Origin: Gaiellasilicea sp031371615
Lineage (GTDB): Bacteria; Actinomycetota; Thermoleophilia; Gaiellales; Gaiellaceae
Direction of reading: 5' to 3'
Length of the DNA stretch: 16,326 bases
Assembly (NCBI GenBank): GCA_031371615.1
Contig: JANMJY010000039.1
Span: forward strand, 1 to 16,326
Shown here: piece by piece, positions 7,979 through 14,718 of the stretch
How positions within the stretch are numbered: the first letter of the stretch is position 1
Layout of the letters: each line of letters starts with the position of its first letter
Position numbers and translations under genes: made by a program
The notes under the pieces: model-generated
What the model saw: the letters and a program-made list of their open reading frames with translations, nothing else
Databases searched by the model: none
Told to the model about the DNA's origin: nothing

Positions 7979-8004
7979 TTGTAACTCCGCGATGAGTGTG
8001 TAAC
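7979..8004 (+). promoter_or_regulatory. Paired TGTAAC repeats before the operon (possible promoter/operator)
   Basis: TGTAAC occurs at 7980-7985 and again at 7999-8004, 19 bases apart, in the only gap between the patatin gene and the ten-gene operon. The second copy matches a -10 box at four of six positions and is well placed for ATG 8035. The pair could also be operator half-sites. Both readings are speculative. Confidence 0.3.
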
Positions 8005-8034
8005 GCTCGCGTGCACAGCGATGAGCGAGAGAAA

Positions 8035-8793
8035 ATGACGATGCCGACGCCGGTCGCGGACTTGACCGATCGCGACGATCGCTTGGCGAGAGCCGAGCTC
8101 GGTGCGCGAGTGAAGGTGTGCGGCATCACCGAACCAGCGGAGATCGACGTGCTGGCGGGACAGCCGGTCGACTTCGTCGGGCTCTGGTACGGAGTACCGG
8201 GTGGCCCGGCCGACCTGCCGCTGGAAACCTGGCGGCGGTTCAGCGCGGCGGCCGCCGCGACCGAGAGCCTGGCCCCGGTCATGGTGACGTTCCTGAAGGA
8301 CGTCGAGGCCGTGCGCGAGGCGCTGGACGGGTCGCCGGTGCACTGGGTGCAGCTGCACGGCTACCAGACCCCCGGCTTCGTGCGGGCCGTGAAGGCCATC
8401 GCCCCCACCGTTCGCGTGATCAAGGTCCTGCACGTCCGCGGCGACTCCTGCATCGAGGAGCGGCTGGTCGGCGGCTACGAGAAGGCGGGCGTGGACATCT
8501 TCCTCTTCGACGCGGTGAGCGACGACGGCCGGGTCGGGAGCACCGGCCAGACGTTGAACCCCGACGTCGTCGCGTCGCTGGCGGAAGGGCTCACGCGGCC
8601 CTTCCTGCTCGCGGGCGGTATCTCCGCCGACAACCGGGAGGAGTTCGCCGGGCTCGCCACCCATCCGCGCTACCTCGGGATCGACGTCGACACGAACGCG
8701 CGCGGGGCCGACGGCAGGGTGAGCGCGGAGAAGGTCGCGGCGATCAGCAAGGCCTGGAAGCAGCAGCCCGCGGAAGGAGGTCGTCACGCCTAG
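8035..8793 (+). CDS. TrpF-like phosphoribosylanthranilate isomerase paralogue
   Basis: This 252-residue TIM barrel keeps the TrpF signatures: KVCGIT with the general-base Cys (residue 29), VQLHG, FDA with the general-acid Asp (residue 159), and LAGGI near the C-terminus. TrpF normally performs the Amadori rearrangement of N-phosphoribosyl-anthranilate. Differences include VGSTGQTLN where GGTGxxFDW is usual, and an N-terminal extension of about 25 residues. I chose ATG 8035 because a purine-rich GAGCGAGAGA precedes it; GTG 7996 is open but would lie across a possible -10 box, and ATG 8041 is also possible. It is the first gene of the operon and its stop overlaps the next gene's ribosome site/start region. 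Catalytic Cys and Asp are present, so Amadori chemistry is likely, with substrate open. Confidence 0.87.
   Translation: MTMPTPVADLTDRDDRLARAELGARVKVCGITEPAEIDVLAGQPVDFVGLWYGVPGGPADLPLETWRRFSAAAAATESLAPVMVTFLKDVEAVREALDGSPVHWVQLHGYQTPGFVRAVKAIAPTVRVIKVLHVRGDSCIEERLVGGYEKAGVDIFLFDAVSDDGRVGSTGQTLNPDVVASLAEGLTRPFLLAGGISADNREEFAGLATHPRYLGIDVDTNARGADGRVSAEKVAAISKAWKQQPAEGGRHA
8774..8780 (+). promoter_or_regulatory. Shine-Dalgarno pointing to an ACG start for the TrpC-like gene
   Basis: AAGGAGG is a near-perfect ribosome-binding site inside the end of the TrpF-like gene. Five bases later is ACG (8786-8788), in frame with the TrpC-like protein. No ATG, GTG or TTG occurs in this frame between the upstream stop at 8720 and GTG 8831. 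The site therefore favours a non-canonical ACG start, or an ATG changed by one base. Confidence 0.6.
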
Positions 8794-9508
8794 CCGCTTC
8801 ATCGACGCGCTGCTCGCAGCGCCGCTGCCTGTGATCATGGAGGTGAAGCGCCAGGACGCGAACGGCGTCCAGTTGATGGGCGACCGGACGATCCCGGAGC
8901 TCGTCGCCGAGTACTCGGCCGCCGGCGCCCCCTGCATCTCGGTCGTTACCGGCCGCTGGTTCGGCGGCGACGACCAGATGCTGCTCGACGTCGCCGAGCT
9001 CACCGGGCTGCCGCTCTTGAAGAAGGATTTCATCACCCGTGAGCGCCAGATCGAGGCAGCAAAGGAGATGGGGGCGTCGGCGATCCTGCTGACCGCCCAG
9101 ATCCTGCCCAAGACGGCGCTGCCGAAGCTGATCGAGAGCACGCTCGGCCACGGTCTCACCCCGTTCGTCGAGGTGATCGACGAGGACGAGCTCGGCCGGG
9201 TGATCCACGCCGAGGCGTGCGTCGTCGCGATCAACAACAAGGACATTCGCAATCAGGAGCGCGACGCGGGGGACATCGACGTCAGCCGCGCCATGCTCGA
9301 GCCGGCCCTGCGGACGGGGACTCCCTGTCCGGTCAGCGCGAGCGCGATCACCGACCCCAAGATCGGCGCCGAGTTGATCGCCGCCGGCTTCAAGGGGCTG
9401 CTGATCGGCACGGGCCTGTTGCGCAGCGGCAGCGTCCAGGGCTGGGTCGACAAGTTCGAGCAGCACCGCGCCACGCTCGGCTCCCCCGTCACCCCGGGTG
9501 CACGGTGA
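8786..9508 (+). CDS. TrpC-like indole-3-glycerol-phosphate synthase paralogue
   Basis: From ACG 8786 this is a 240-residue TIM barrel, near the usual TrpC length. It retains catalytic-type residues E19 and K21 (MEVKR), K80 (LLKKDF), E129 (FVEVID), N150 (INNKDI) and S186. Two family features are lost: the SPS after ExK is replaced by QDANG, and the conserved late Glu of the ESGI motif is Ala185 (SASAI). TrpC normally closes the pyrrole ring of indole with loss of CO2 and water. The start is inferred from the strong ribosome site and the TrpC-like SRFIDALLAAPLP helix before the first strand; GTG 8831 would remove that helix and has no ribosome site. TGA overlaps the next GTG as GTGA. Ring closure on a different substrate is the likely role, but that is inference. 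Confidence 0.83.
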   Translation, partial: TPSRFIDALLAAPLPVIMEVKRQDANGVQLMGDRTIPELVAEYSAAGAPCISVVTGRWFGGDDQMLLDVAELTGLPLLKKDFITRERQIEAAKEMGASAILLTAQILPKTALPKLIESTLGHGLTPFVEVIDEDELGRVIHAEACVVAINNKDIRNQERDAGDIDVSRAMLEPALRTGTPCPVSASAITDPKIGAELIAAGFKGLLIGTGLLRSGSVQGWVDKFEQHRATLGSPVTPGAR

Positions 9509-11031
9509 GCCAATCCTTCTTCGACCACTTCGCGGCGCAGGCGAGCAGCCAGCCCAGCGCCCCCGCCCTGATCTGGGACGGTGAGACGATCGCCTACGGG
9601 GAGCTGGCGGCGATGGCGGCGAGTGCTTCCGCGGACCACGGCGTCTCCGAGCTCCCCGCCGACCGCCCCGTTGGCATTCGCGCGCGGAAGTCCCCGGAAG
9701 CGATCGCGCTGATCCTCGCCTGCCTGCAGACGCAGCGCCCCTTCCTGCTGCCGTCGGTCGAGCTCGCGCCGGAGACGCTCGGCAAGCTGTTCGCGCAGGC
9801 GGGCGTCAGCCGCGTGCTCGAGCCTCAGGGCCGCCGGAGCGAGAGCGCCAGCCTGCGTGCGATCGAGGAGACGCCGGCCGAGGAGGCGGAGCCTTCCCAG
9901 TGGCCGCCTGCGGGTGGAGGCGACGACATCTCCTTCATGCTCACCACGTCAGGGTCGACCGGGTTGCCCAAGGTCGTGCCGCTGCCGGAGGGCGCCGTCG
10001 ACCGCTTCACCGACTGGGCCGCCTTGCAGTTCGACATCGGCCCCGGCACGGTCGTGGCGAACTATGCACCCCTCAACTTCGACCTCTGCCTGCTCGACAT
10101 CTGGACGACGCTCAAGCACGGCGGTTGCGTCGCGCTCGTCGACCAGGACCGCGCGACCAACGGCGGCTACCTCGCCGACCTGATCACGGCCAACGAGGTC
10201 AACGTGCTGCAGGCGGTGCCGATGCTCTACCGGCTGCTGATCGACGTGACGCGCGAGGACGGGCGCAGCTTCCCGAGCGTCAAGCACGCGATCACGACCG
10301 GGGACAAGATCCCCGCCACCTCGCTCGAAGCCCTACCGGGGCTCTTTCCCAACGGCCGCTTCTTCAACATCTACGGCTGCACGGAGACGAACGACAGCCT
10401 CATCCACGAGTTCAGGGGCCTGGCCGACGGCGTCGTGCCGACGAACGTTCCGGTGGGGCAGCCCCTGCCCGGCGTGCGCACGCTGATCCGGAGCGACGAC
10501 GGTGCGTTCCTCGACGGGACGGGGACCGGCGAGCTGCTCGTGTGGACCCCGTTCCAGACGCGCGGGTATCTCAACGCAGAGCTCAACGCGGACCGATTCG
10601 CCCCGCACCCGGAGGCCGGCAACGGCGAGACGACCTACTACCACTCCGGTGACGTCGTCCGCCGCCACGAGGACGGCTCGCTCACGCTCGAGGGCCGCGC
10701 CGATTTCTACGTCAAGGTCCGTGGCGTTCGGGTCAGCACCCAGGTCGTCGAGCAGGCGATCCAGGAGCATCCCGACGTGATCGAGGTCGCGGTCGTCGCC
10801 GTGCCGGACGACCTCGCCGGGAAGCGGCTGCACGCGGTGCTGCGTCGTGAGCCGGACAGCAAGTTGAACAGCTTGACGCTTCGGAAGCACTGCGCCGAAC
10901 GGCTGGCGCGCACCGAAATGCCCTCGACGATCGAGATCGTGACAGAGTCACTCCCGAAAACCTCCACGGGTAAGATCGATCGCAAACGTGTTCTCGCGCG
11001 GCTAGAGGAGATGACTCACGCAAATGGATGA
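9505..11031 (+). CDS. Stand-alone NRPS-type adenylation enzyme (amino-acid:PCP ligase)
   Basis: This 508-residue adenylate-forming enzyme has its core motifs in order: TTSGSTG (147-153), NFDLCLLDIW, NIYGCTETNDS, YHSGD, GRADFYVKVRGVRV, and LPKTSTGKID with the A10 lysine K490. It should activate a carboxylate with ATP and load it onto the adjacent PCP. The Asp of the FDL segment corresponds to GrsA Asp235, the usual contact for an alpha-amino group. By-eye alignment gives a specificity string D-L-L-Q-I-T-I-D-S-K, which matches no code I can assign; the opening DLL is like proline-loading PltF. GTG at 9505 overlaps the preceding TGA. The open frame continues upstream of 9505 but only as a shadow of the TrpC-like gene. 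It ends eight bases into the PCP gene, so translation is coupled. Confidence 0.93.
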   Translation: MSQSFFDHFAAQASSQPSAPALIWDGETIAYGELAAMAASASADHGVSELPADRPVGIRARKSPEAIALILACLQTQRPFLLPSVELAPETLGKLFAQAGVSRVLEPQGRRSESASLRAIEETPAEEAEPSQWPPAGGGDDISFMLTTSGSTGLPKVVPLPEGAVDRFTDWAALQFDIGPGTVVANYAPLNFDLCLLDIWTTLKHGGCVALVDQDRATNGGYLADLITANEVNVLQAVPMLYRLLIDVTREDGRSFPSVKHAITTGDKIPATSLEALPGLFPNGRFFNIYGCTETNDSLIHEFRGLADGVVPTNVPVGQPLPGVRTLIRSDDGAFLDGTGTGELLVWTPFQTRGYLNAELNADRFAPHPEAGNGETTYYHSGDVVRRHEDGSLTLEGRADFYVKVRGVRVSTQVVEQAIQEHPDVIEVAVVAVPDDLAGKRLHAVLRREPDSKLNSLTLRKHCAERLARTEMPSTIEIVTESLPKTSTGKIDRKRVLARLEEMTHANG

Positions 11032-11287
11032 CACAACCGCCAAGATCAAGCAGTTCATCGTCGACGAGTTCATGCCTGACGTGTCTGTCGACGAACTCGA
11101 CTCCGACTTCGACCTCCTGACCGGCGGCGTCGTCGACAGTCTCGGTCTGCTTCAGGTCGTCGCCTGGCTGGAGACGGAGTTCGACGTCGGCGTCGACGAC
11201 TCCCAGCTCGGCCCGGAGAGCTTCCGCACCGTGGACGCCATCAAGACGTTCGTCGATGAGGCGCGCGGTACGGCGAATGCCGGCTAA
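11024..11287 (+). CDS. Free peptidyl/acyl carrier protein
   Basis: This 87-residue acidic single-domain carrier protein has the phosphopantetheine site GGVVDSLGLLQ with attachment Ser39, followed by helix-forming VAWLETEFDVGV. The Ser must be modified by a phosphopantetheinyl transferase, none of which is in the window. It overlaps both neighbours (8 bases with the adenylation gene, 11 with the TrpD-like gene), so dosage is probably matched to the ligase. Small free PCPs of this type sit beside PltF/RedM-like ligases in pyrrole pathways. It is the likely scaffold on which the flavoprotein and possibly the Trp paralogues act. Confidence 0.93.
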   Translation: MDDTTAKIKQFIVDEFMPDVSVDELDSDFDLLTGGVVDSLGLLQVVAWLETEFDVGVDDSQLGPESFRTVDAIKTFVDEARGTANAG

Positions 11288-12320
11288 GACCTCGGAGGCG
11301 CTGGAGGCTCTGGTCACCCAGAGCTATCCGATCCCAGCGGAGGTCTGGGGCGACTTCTGGGACCGGCTGGCGGGTAAGGAGCTGCACCCGGGCGAGGCGC
11401 TCGCGGTCGTGTCGTCGCTGACGTCGCGACTACCCGACGGTGCCTCCGTGAGCACACTCCTGAGCTCGCTTCGGGAGCGAAACCCGCAGCCCGATCCACC
11501 GGCCCGGCCGACGGTGAATATCGTCGGTACCGGCGGGGGGCCGAGCACGTTCAACCTCTCGACCGCCTCGGCGTTCGTGGCCGCGGCCATGGGCGCGCGT
11601 GTGATCAAGACCGGATCGCGCGCCTACGCGAGCCGGACCGGGTCGGTCGACCTGCTCGACCGCCTCGGGATCCAGCAGACCGGCTCGTACGAGCAGACCG
11701 AGGAGATGCTGGAGACCCACGGCATCGCCTGCGCCGGCCCGTTCGTCTATCCGAAGGAACTCCGGCTGCTGGCGCGGGCGATCCTGCCCTTCGGGATGAA
11801 GACCGTGGGCCGGTTCTTCAACGTCATCGGCCCCTTCCTCGCTGCCAACGCGGTCTCGACACAGATCACCGGCGTGTCCGACCATTCGGTGCTGCCGACG
11901 TTCCGGCAGCTCGTCGCCGAGGATCGCAGCAAGCGCTTCTGGATCTGCTCGAACGACCTCGGCGTGGACGAGCTGCTGAGCATCACGGAGAGCCGCGTCT
12001 ACGACAGCGAGCGCGACGAGGAGTTCACGCTCGATCCGCGCGAGCTCGGCCTGGGCGCCGGATCGTTCGACGACCTGCTTCCCGTCGACGATCTCGACCA
12101 CACGGTCGGCCATTTCCTCGCGCTGATCGGCGGCGACGGCCCGGTCGCAGCGCTCGAGAGCATCAGGCTGAACGCGGCTGCGCTGGCGGTCAACGGCGCG
12201 GTCGCCGAGGACCTGCCCGCGGGGCTCGAGCTTGCTGCCGACGTGATGAGCAGCGGCGAGCCGGCGAGGCTGATCGAGCGGATGCGTGCCCCGGCAGCCT
12301 CGGGAGCGCCCGCGCGGTGA
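11277..12320 (+). CDS. TrpD-like anthranilate phosphoribosyltransferase paralogue
   Basis: This 347-residue protein has the TrpD fold: an N-terminal helical part, the PRPP loop IVGTGGGPSTFNLSTAS (GTGGG 84-88), and the metal-binding DE pair at 231-232 in DLGVDEL. Compared with canonical TrpD, GTGGD is GTGGG, KHGNR is KTGSR (111-115), and the PVRxELGxRT anthranilate-site segment is replaced by AILPFGMKTVGRF. PRPP binding is therefore plausible while the acceptor pocket is changed. The normal reaction attaches phosphoribose to the anthranilate amine. I chose ATG 11277 (overlapping the PCP stop) over GTG 11256. Its TGA overlaps the TrpA-like GTG. A carrier-bound or non-anthranilate amine acceptor is inferred. 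Confidence 0.88.
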   Translation: MPAKTSEALEALVTQSYPIPAEVWGDFWDRLAGKELHPGEALAVVSSLTSRLPDGASVSTLLSSLRERNPQPDPPARPTVNIVGTGGGPSTFNLSTASAFVAAAMGARVIKTGSRAYASRTGSVDLLDRLGIQQTGSYEQTEEMLETHGIACAGPFVYPKELRLLARAILPFGMKTVGRFFNVIGPFLAANAVSTQITGVSDHSVLPTFRQLVAEDRSKRFWICSNDLGVDELLSITESRVYDSERDEEFTLDPRELGLGAGSFDDLLPVDDLDHTVGHFLALIGGDGPVAALESIRLNAAALAVNGAVAEDLPAGLELAADVMSSGEPARLIERMRAPAASGAPAR

Positions 12321-13141
12321 GCGCCCGTTTCTTTGCCGAGACGCCTCCCGGGAGGCCCGGGCTGGCCGTGTTCCTGAACGCCGGCGACCCGCCGCTCGAC
12401 GTGCTTCGAGAGCTCGTGCTGCGGCTGGACGCCCTGCGGGTGGATTGCCTCGAGCTCGCCGTCCCCTTTCCGAACTCGCCCAGCGACGGCCCCGTCATCC
12501 GCGAGTCGGCCGACCGCGCCCTGGCCGACGGCGTCGATCGGGACGCGGTCTTCGACTTCGTGGAGAGCGTCCGCCCTCAGCTCACCCACCTGAAGATCGC
12601 GCTGCTCGCCGACTGGAGCTACTCGATCAAGGACCTGCCGGTGCGCGAGTTCGTCGAGCGCGTGCACGCCTCTGGCGCCGACGGTCTGCTCGTCCACGGC
12701 ATGCCGCCCCGGCTGCGCCCCGCCTACTACGAGACAGCGCGCGAGGTCGGCCAACCGATCGTGACGACGTGCTACTCGAGCTCGCAACCCACCGTCATCG
12801 AAGAGGCTGCGGACAACGGCTCGGCCTACATCTATCTCGTCTCGGCGTACGGCAAGAGCGGCACGGTCGGGCCGCCCGATCACAGTGCGCTGGCGCCCGT
12901 GCTGGAGACCCTGCGTGCACGCACCGACATTCCGATCGCCGTCGGCTTCGGCGTCAAGACCAAGGGCGACATCGAAGCACTCGGCGAGGTCGGTGCCGAC
13001 GCTGCAATAGTCGGCAGTGCGTGCGTCGCCTGCGTTGCGGGCTCGCTCGCCAACGGGCGCGACGTCGTCGAAGACTTCCAGGCCCTGCTCGTCGAACTGG
13101 GGGCGGCTCCCCAGCTAACGGGCGCTGGATTGCCGGAATGA
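12317..13141 (+). CDS. TrpA-like tryptophan synthase alpha-chain paralogue
   Basis: This 274-residue TIM barrel keeps the two catalytic acids of TrpA, E46 in LELAVPF and D57 in SDGP, with the same eleven-residue spacing as E. coli E49 and D60. Phosphate-site motifs VGFGVKTK and IVGSACV are also present. TrpA cleaves indole-3-glycerol phosphate to indole and glyceraldehyde 3-phosphate. The loop between the acids reads PNSPSDGP where SDPLADGP is usual, so the residues equivalent to E. coli D56 and P57, which contact TrpB, are lost. The flexible active-site loop has AYGKSGT instead of RAGVTGA. No trpB is in the window. A stand-alone retro-aldol lyase is likely, like the plant indole-3-glycerol-phosphate lyases. 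GTG start overlaps the TrpD-like stop. Confidence 0.88.
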   Translation: MSARFFAETPPGRPGLAVFLNAGDPPLDVLRELVLRLDALRVDCLELAVPFPNSPSDGPVIRESADRALADGVDRDAVFDFVESVRPQLTHLKIALLADWSYSIKDLPVREFVERVHASGADGLLVHGMPPRLRPAYYETAREVGQPIVTTCYSSSQPTVIEEAADNGSAYIYLVSAYGKSGTVGPPDHSALAPVLETLRARTDIPIAVGFGVKTKGDIEALGEVGADAAIVGSACVACVAGSLANGRDVVEDFQALLVELGAAPQLTGAGLPE

Positions 13142-13169
13142 CCAACCACGATCCAACCAGGAGGTAGCG

Positions 13170-13544
13170 ATGCTCATTCGCAAGCACTCGGAAGTGAAGA
13201 ACGTCCAGTGGGGCAACGGCACGAGCCACCGATTCCTCCTCGAGGCGGACGGCATGGGCTACACGCTGACCGACACGATCGTCAAGCAGGGCACGAAGTC
13301 GCTGATCGAGTACAAGAACCACCTCGAAGCCTGCTACTGCATCGCGGGCAGCGGCTCGGTGATCGAGATGGACGGGACCGAGCACCAGATCGAGGTCGGA
13401 ACGATGTACGCGCTCGACAAACGTGACCCTCACTATCTGCTCGGGGGCGAGAACGAGGACATGCGGCTCGTCTGCATGTTCACGCCTGCCCTGCAGGGCG
13501 ACGAGGCCCACGACTTCAATGCGGAATCACCCTCGCACTACTAG
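13170..13544 (+). CDS. Ectoine-synthase-like (EctC family) cupin
   Basis: This 124-residue single-domain cupin is close to the EctC pattern throughout: MGYTLTDT, YKNHLEACYCIAGSGSV, GTMYALDKRDPHYL, then CMFTPALQGDEAHDF. The EctC iron ligands appear to be kept (Glu in HLEA, Tyr in MYALD, His in DPHYL). EctC closes the ectoine ring from N-gamma-acetyl-diaminobutyrate by water elimination. EctA, EctB and EctD are absent, so ectoine synthesis from this locus is unlikely. It may instead cyclise or dehydrate a pathway intermediate. A strong AGGAGG at 13159-13164 fixes ATG 13170. It follows the TrpA-like gene by 28 bases and its TAG abuts the next ATG. Confidence 0.9.
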   Translation: MLIRKHSEVKNVQWGNGTSHRFLLEADGMGYTLTDTIVKQGTKSLIEYKNHLEACYCIAGSGSVIEMDGTEHQIEVGTMYALDKRDPHYLLGGENEDMRLVCMFTPALQGDEAHDFNAESPSHY

Positions 13545-14708
13545 ATGGCAAGCTGGAACGACGAGCAGAAGGCGCTGAGGAAGTCTCTCGAGCCGTACTT
13601 CGAGAGGCTGAGCGAGGGTCATATCGAGGATGACGCGAACAGCGTCTTCCCGCGCGAGAAGTGGGAGCTGATCCGCGAGACCGGCGTTATCGGCCTGCCC
13701 TTCGACCCGGCCTTCGGCGGGCAAGGGCAGGACGCTCTCACGCTGACCTACGTGCTGGAGCATCTCGGCTACGGCTGCCGCGACTCGGGCCTGCTCTTCA
13801 CCCTCGCGACCCAGATGGTGAGCATGGTGATCCCGATCGAGCGCTTCGGCTCCGACGACCTGAAGGAGCGCTACCTGCGCCGGCTGATCGACGGCTCGAT
13901 CATCAGCGCGCACGCCATCTCGGAGCCCGACGCAGGGTCGGACGCCACCGCCATGGCGACGACGGCGACGGAGGACGGCGACTCCTACGTCATCAACGGC
14001 AAGAAGGCGTTCTGCACGAGCGGCCCCGTCGCGGACGTGATCACGGTCTACGCGACCACGGATGCGGCGGCCGGCGCAACGGGCATCACCGCCTTCGTGG
14101 TCGAGACCGACACTCCCGGCATCCGCGTCGGCGACCCGATCCCGAAGATGGGGTTGAACACGTCGCCGATCGGCGAGCTCGAGTTCACCGACTGCCGCGT
14201 GCCGAAGGAGAACCTGATCGGCAAGCCCGGCGGCGCCTTCTTCATGCTCGAGCACGTGATGACCTGGGAGATCCTCTGCATCTTCATCATGATGGTCGGG
14301 GAGATGCAGCGCCGCATGGAGCAGTGCATCGACTTCGCCAAGAAGCGCACGCAGTTCGGTGCGCCGATCGCCTCGAACCAGTACATCCAGAGCAAGATCG
14401 TCGACCAGAAGATCGGCGTCGAGACCGCCCGCAAGCACCTGTACGACGCTGCAGAGCGGGTCGCTCGGAAGCGGAGCGTCGTCACCGAGATCGCGATCGC
14501 CAAGCTGGTGACGAGCGAGGCCAACCTCGCCTCGGCGCTGGCGGCTGTGCAGATCTTTGGCGGGCGCGGGTACATGCGCGAGGCCGGCCTCGAGAAGGAG
14601 CTCCGGGCCGCCGTCGGGGCGCCCATATACTCGGGCACGAACGAGATGCAGCGGATCCGGATCGCATCGATGCTCGGGTTGATCAGGCCGGGCTGGAAGT
14701 CATTTTGA
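13545..14708 (+). CDS. Acyl-CoA-dehydrogenase-like flavoprotein, probably acting on an aminoacyl-S-PCP
   Basis: This 387-residue ACAD-fold protein has the flavin/substrate segments AISEPDAGSD and TSPIGELEF, KKRTQFGAPI, and QIFGGRGYM. The position of the medium-chain ACAD catalytic Glu (YEGT) is Ser here (IYSGTNEMQ). A Glu in MTWEILC (E242) falls where PltE/PigA-type prolyl-PCP oxidases carry their catalytic base (WER). Together with the upstream ligase and PCP this points to alpha,beta-desaturation of a carrier-bound amino acid, not fatty-acid oxidation. It is cytoplasmic with FAD as cofactor. ATG 13545 follows directly on the EctC-like TAG, so coupling is very tight. Substrate could be proline, or another amino acid such as aspartate; the sequence does not decide. 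Confidence 0.9.
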   Translation: MASWNDEQKALRKSLEPYFERLSEGHIEDDANSVFPREKWELIRETGVIGLPFDPAFGGQGQDALTLTYVLEHLGYGCRDSGLLFTLATQMVSMVIPIERFGSDDLKERYLRRLIDGSIISAHAISEPDAGSDATAMATTATEDGDSYVINGKKAFCTSGPVADVITVYATTDAAAGATGITAFVVETDTPGIRVGDPIPKMGLNTSPIGELEFTDCRVPKENLIGKPGGAFFMLEHVMTWEILCIFIMMVGEMQRRMEQCIDFAKKRTQFGAPIASNQYIQSKIVDQKIGVETARKHLYDAAERVARKRSVVTEIAIAKLVTSEANLASALAAVQIFGGRGYMREAGLEKELRAAVGAPIYSGTNEMQRIRIASMLGLIRPGWKSF

Positions 14709-14718
14709 GAGGAGACCG

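Noticed and set aside
7270..9252. Minus-strand open frame of 660 codons
   Set aside because: It is antisense to the patatin, TrpF-like and TrpC-like genes, all with conserved motifs, and its Ser/Arg-rich translation shows no domain.
8035..13141. Ordinary tryptophan biosynthesis operon
   Set aside because: TrpB, TrpE and TrpG are absent, an A domain and PCP are inserted between the paralogues, and substrate-site residues differ from the canonical enzymes.
13170..13544. Ectoine biosynthesis locus
   Set aside because: Only the EctC-like gene is present; no EctA, EctB or EctD neighbours.
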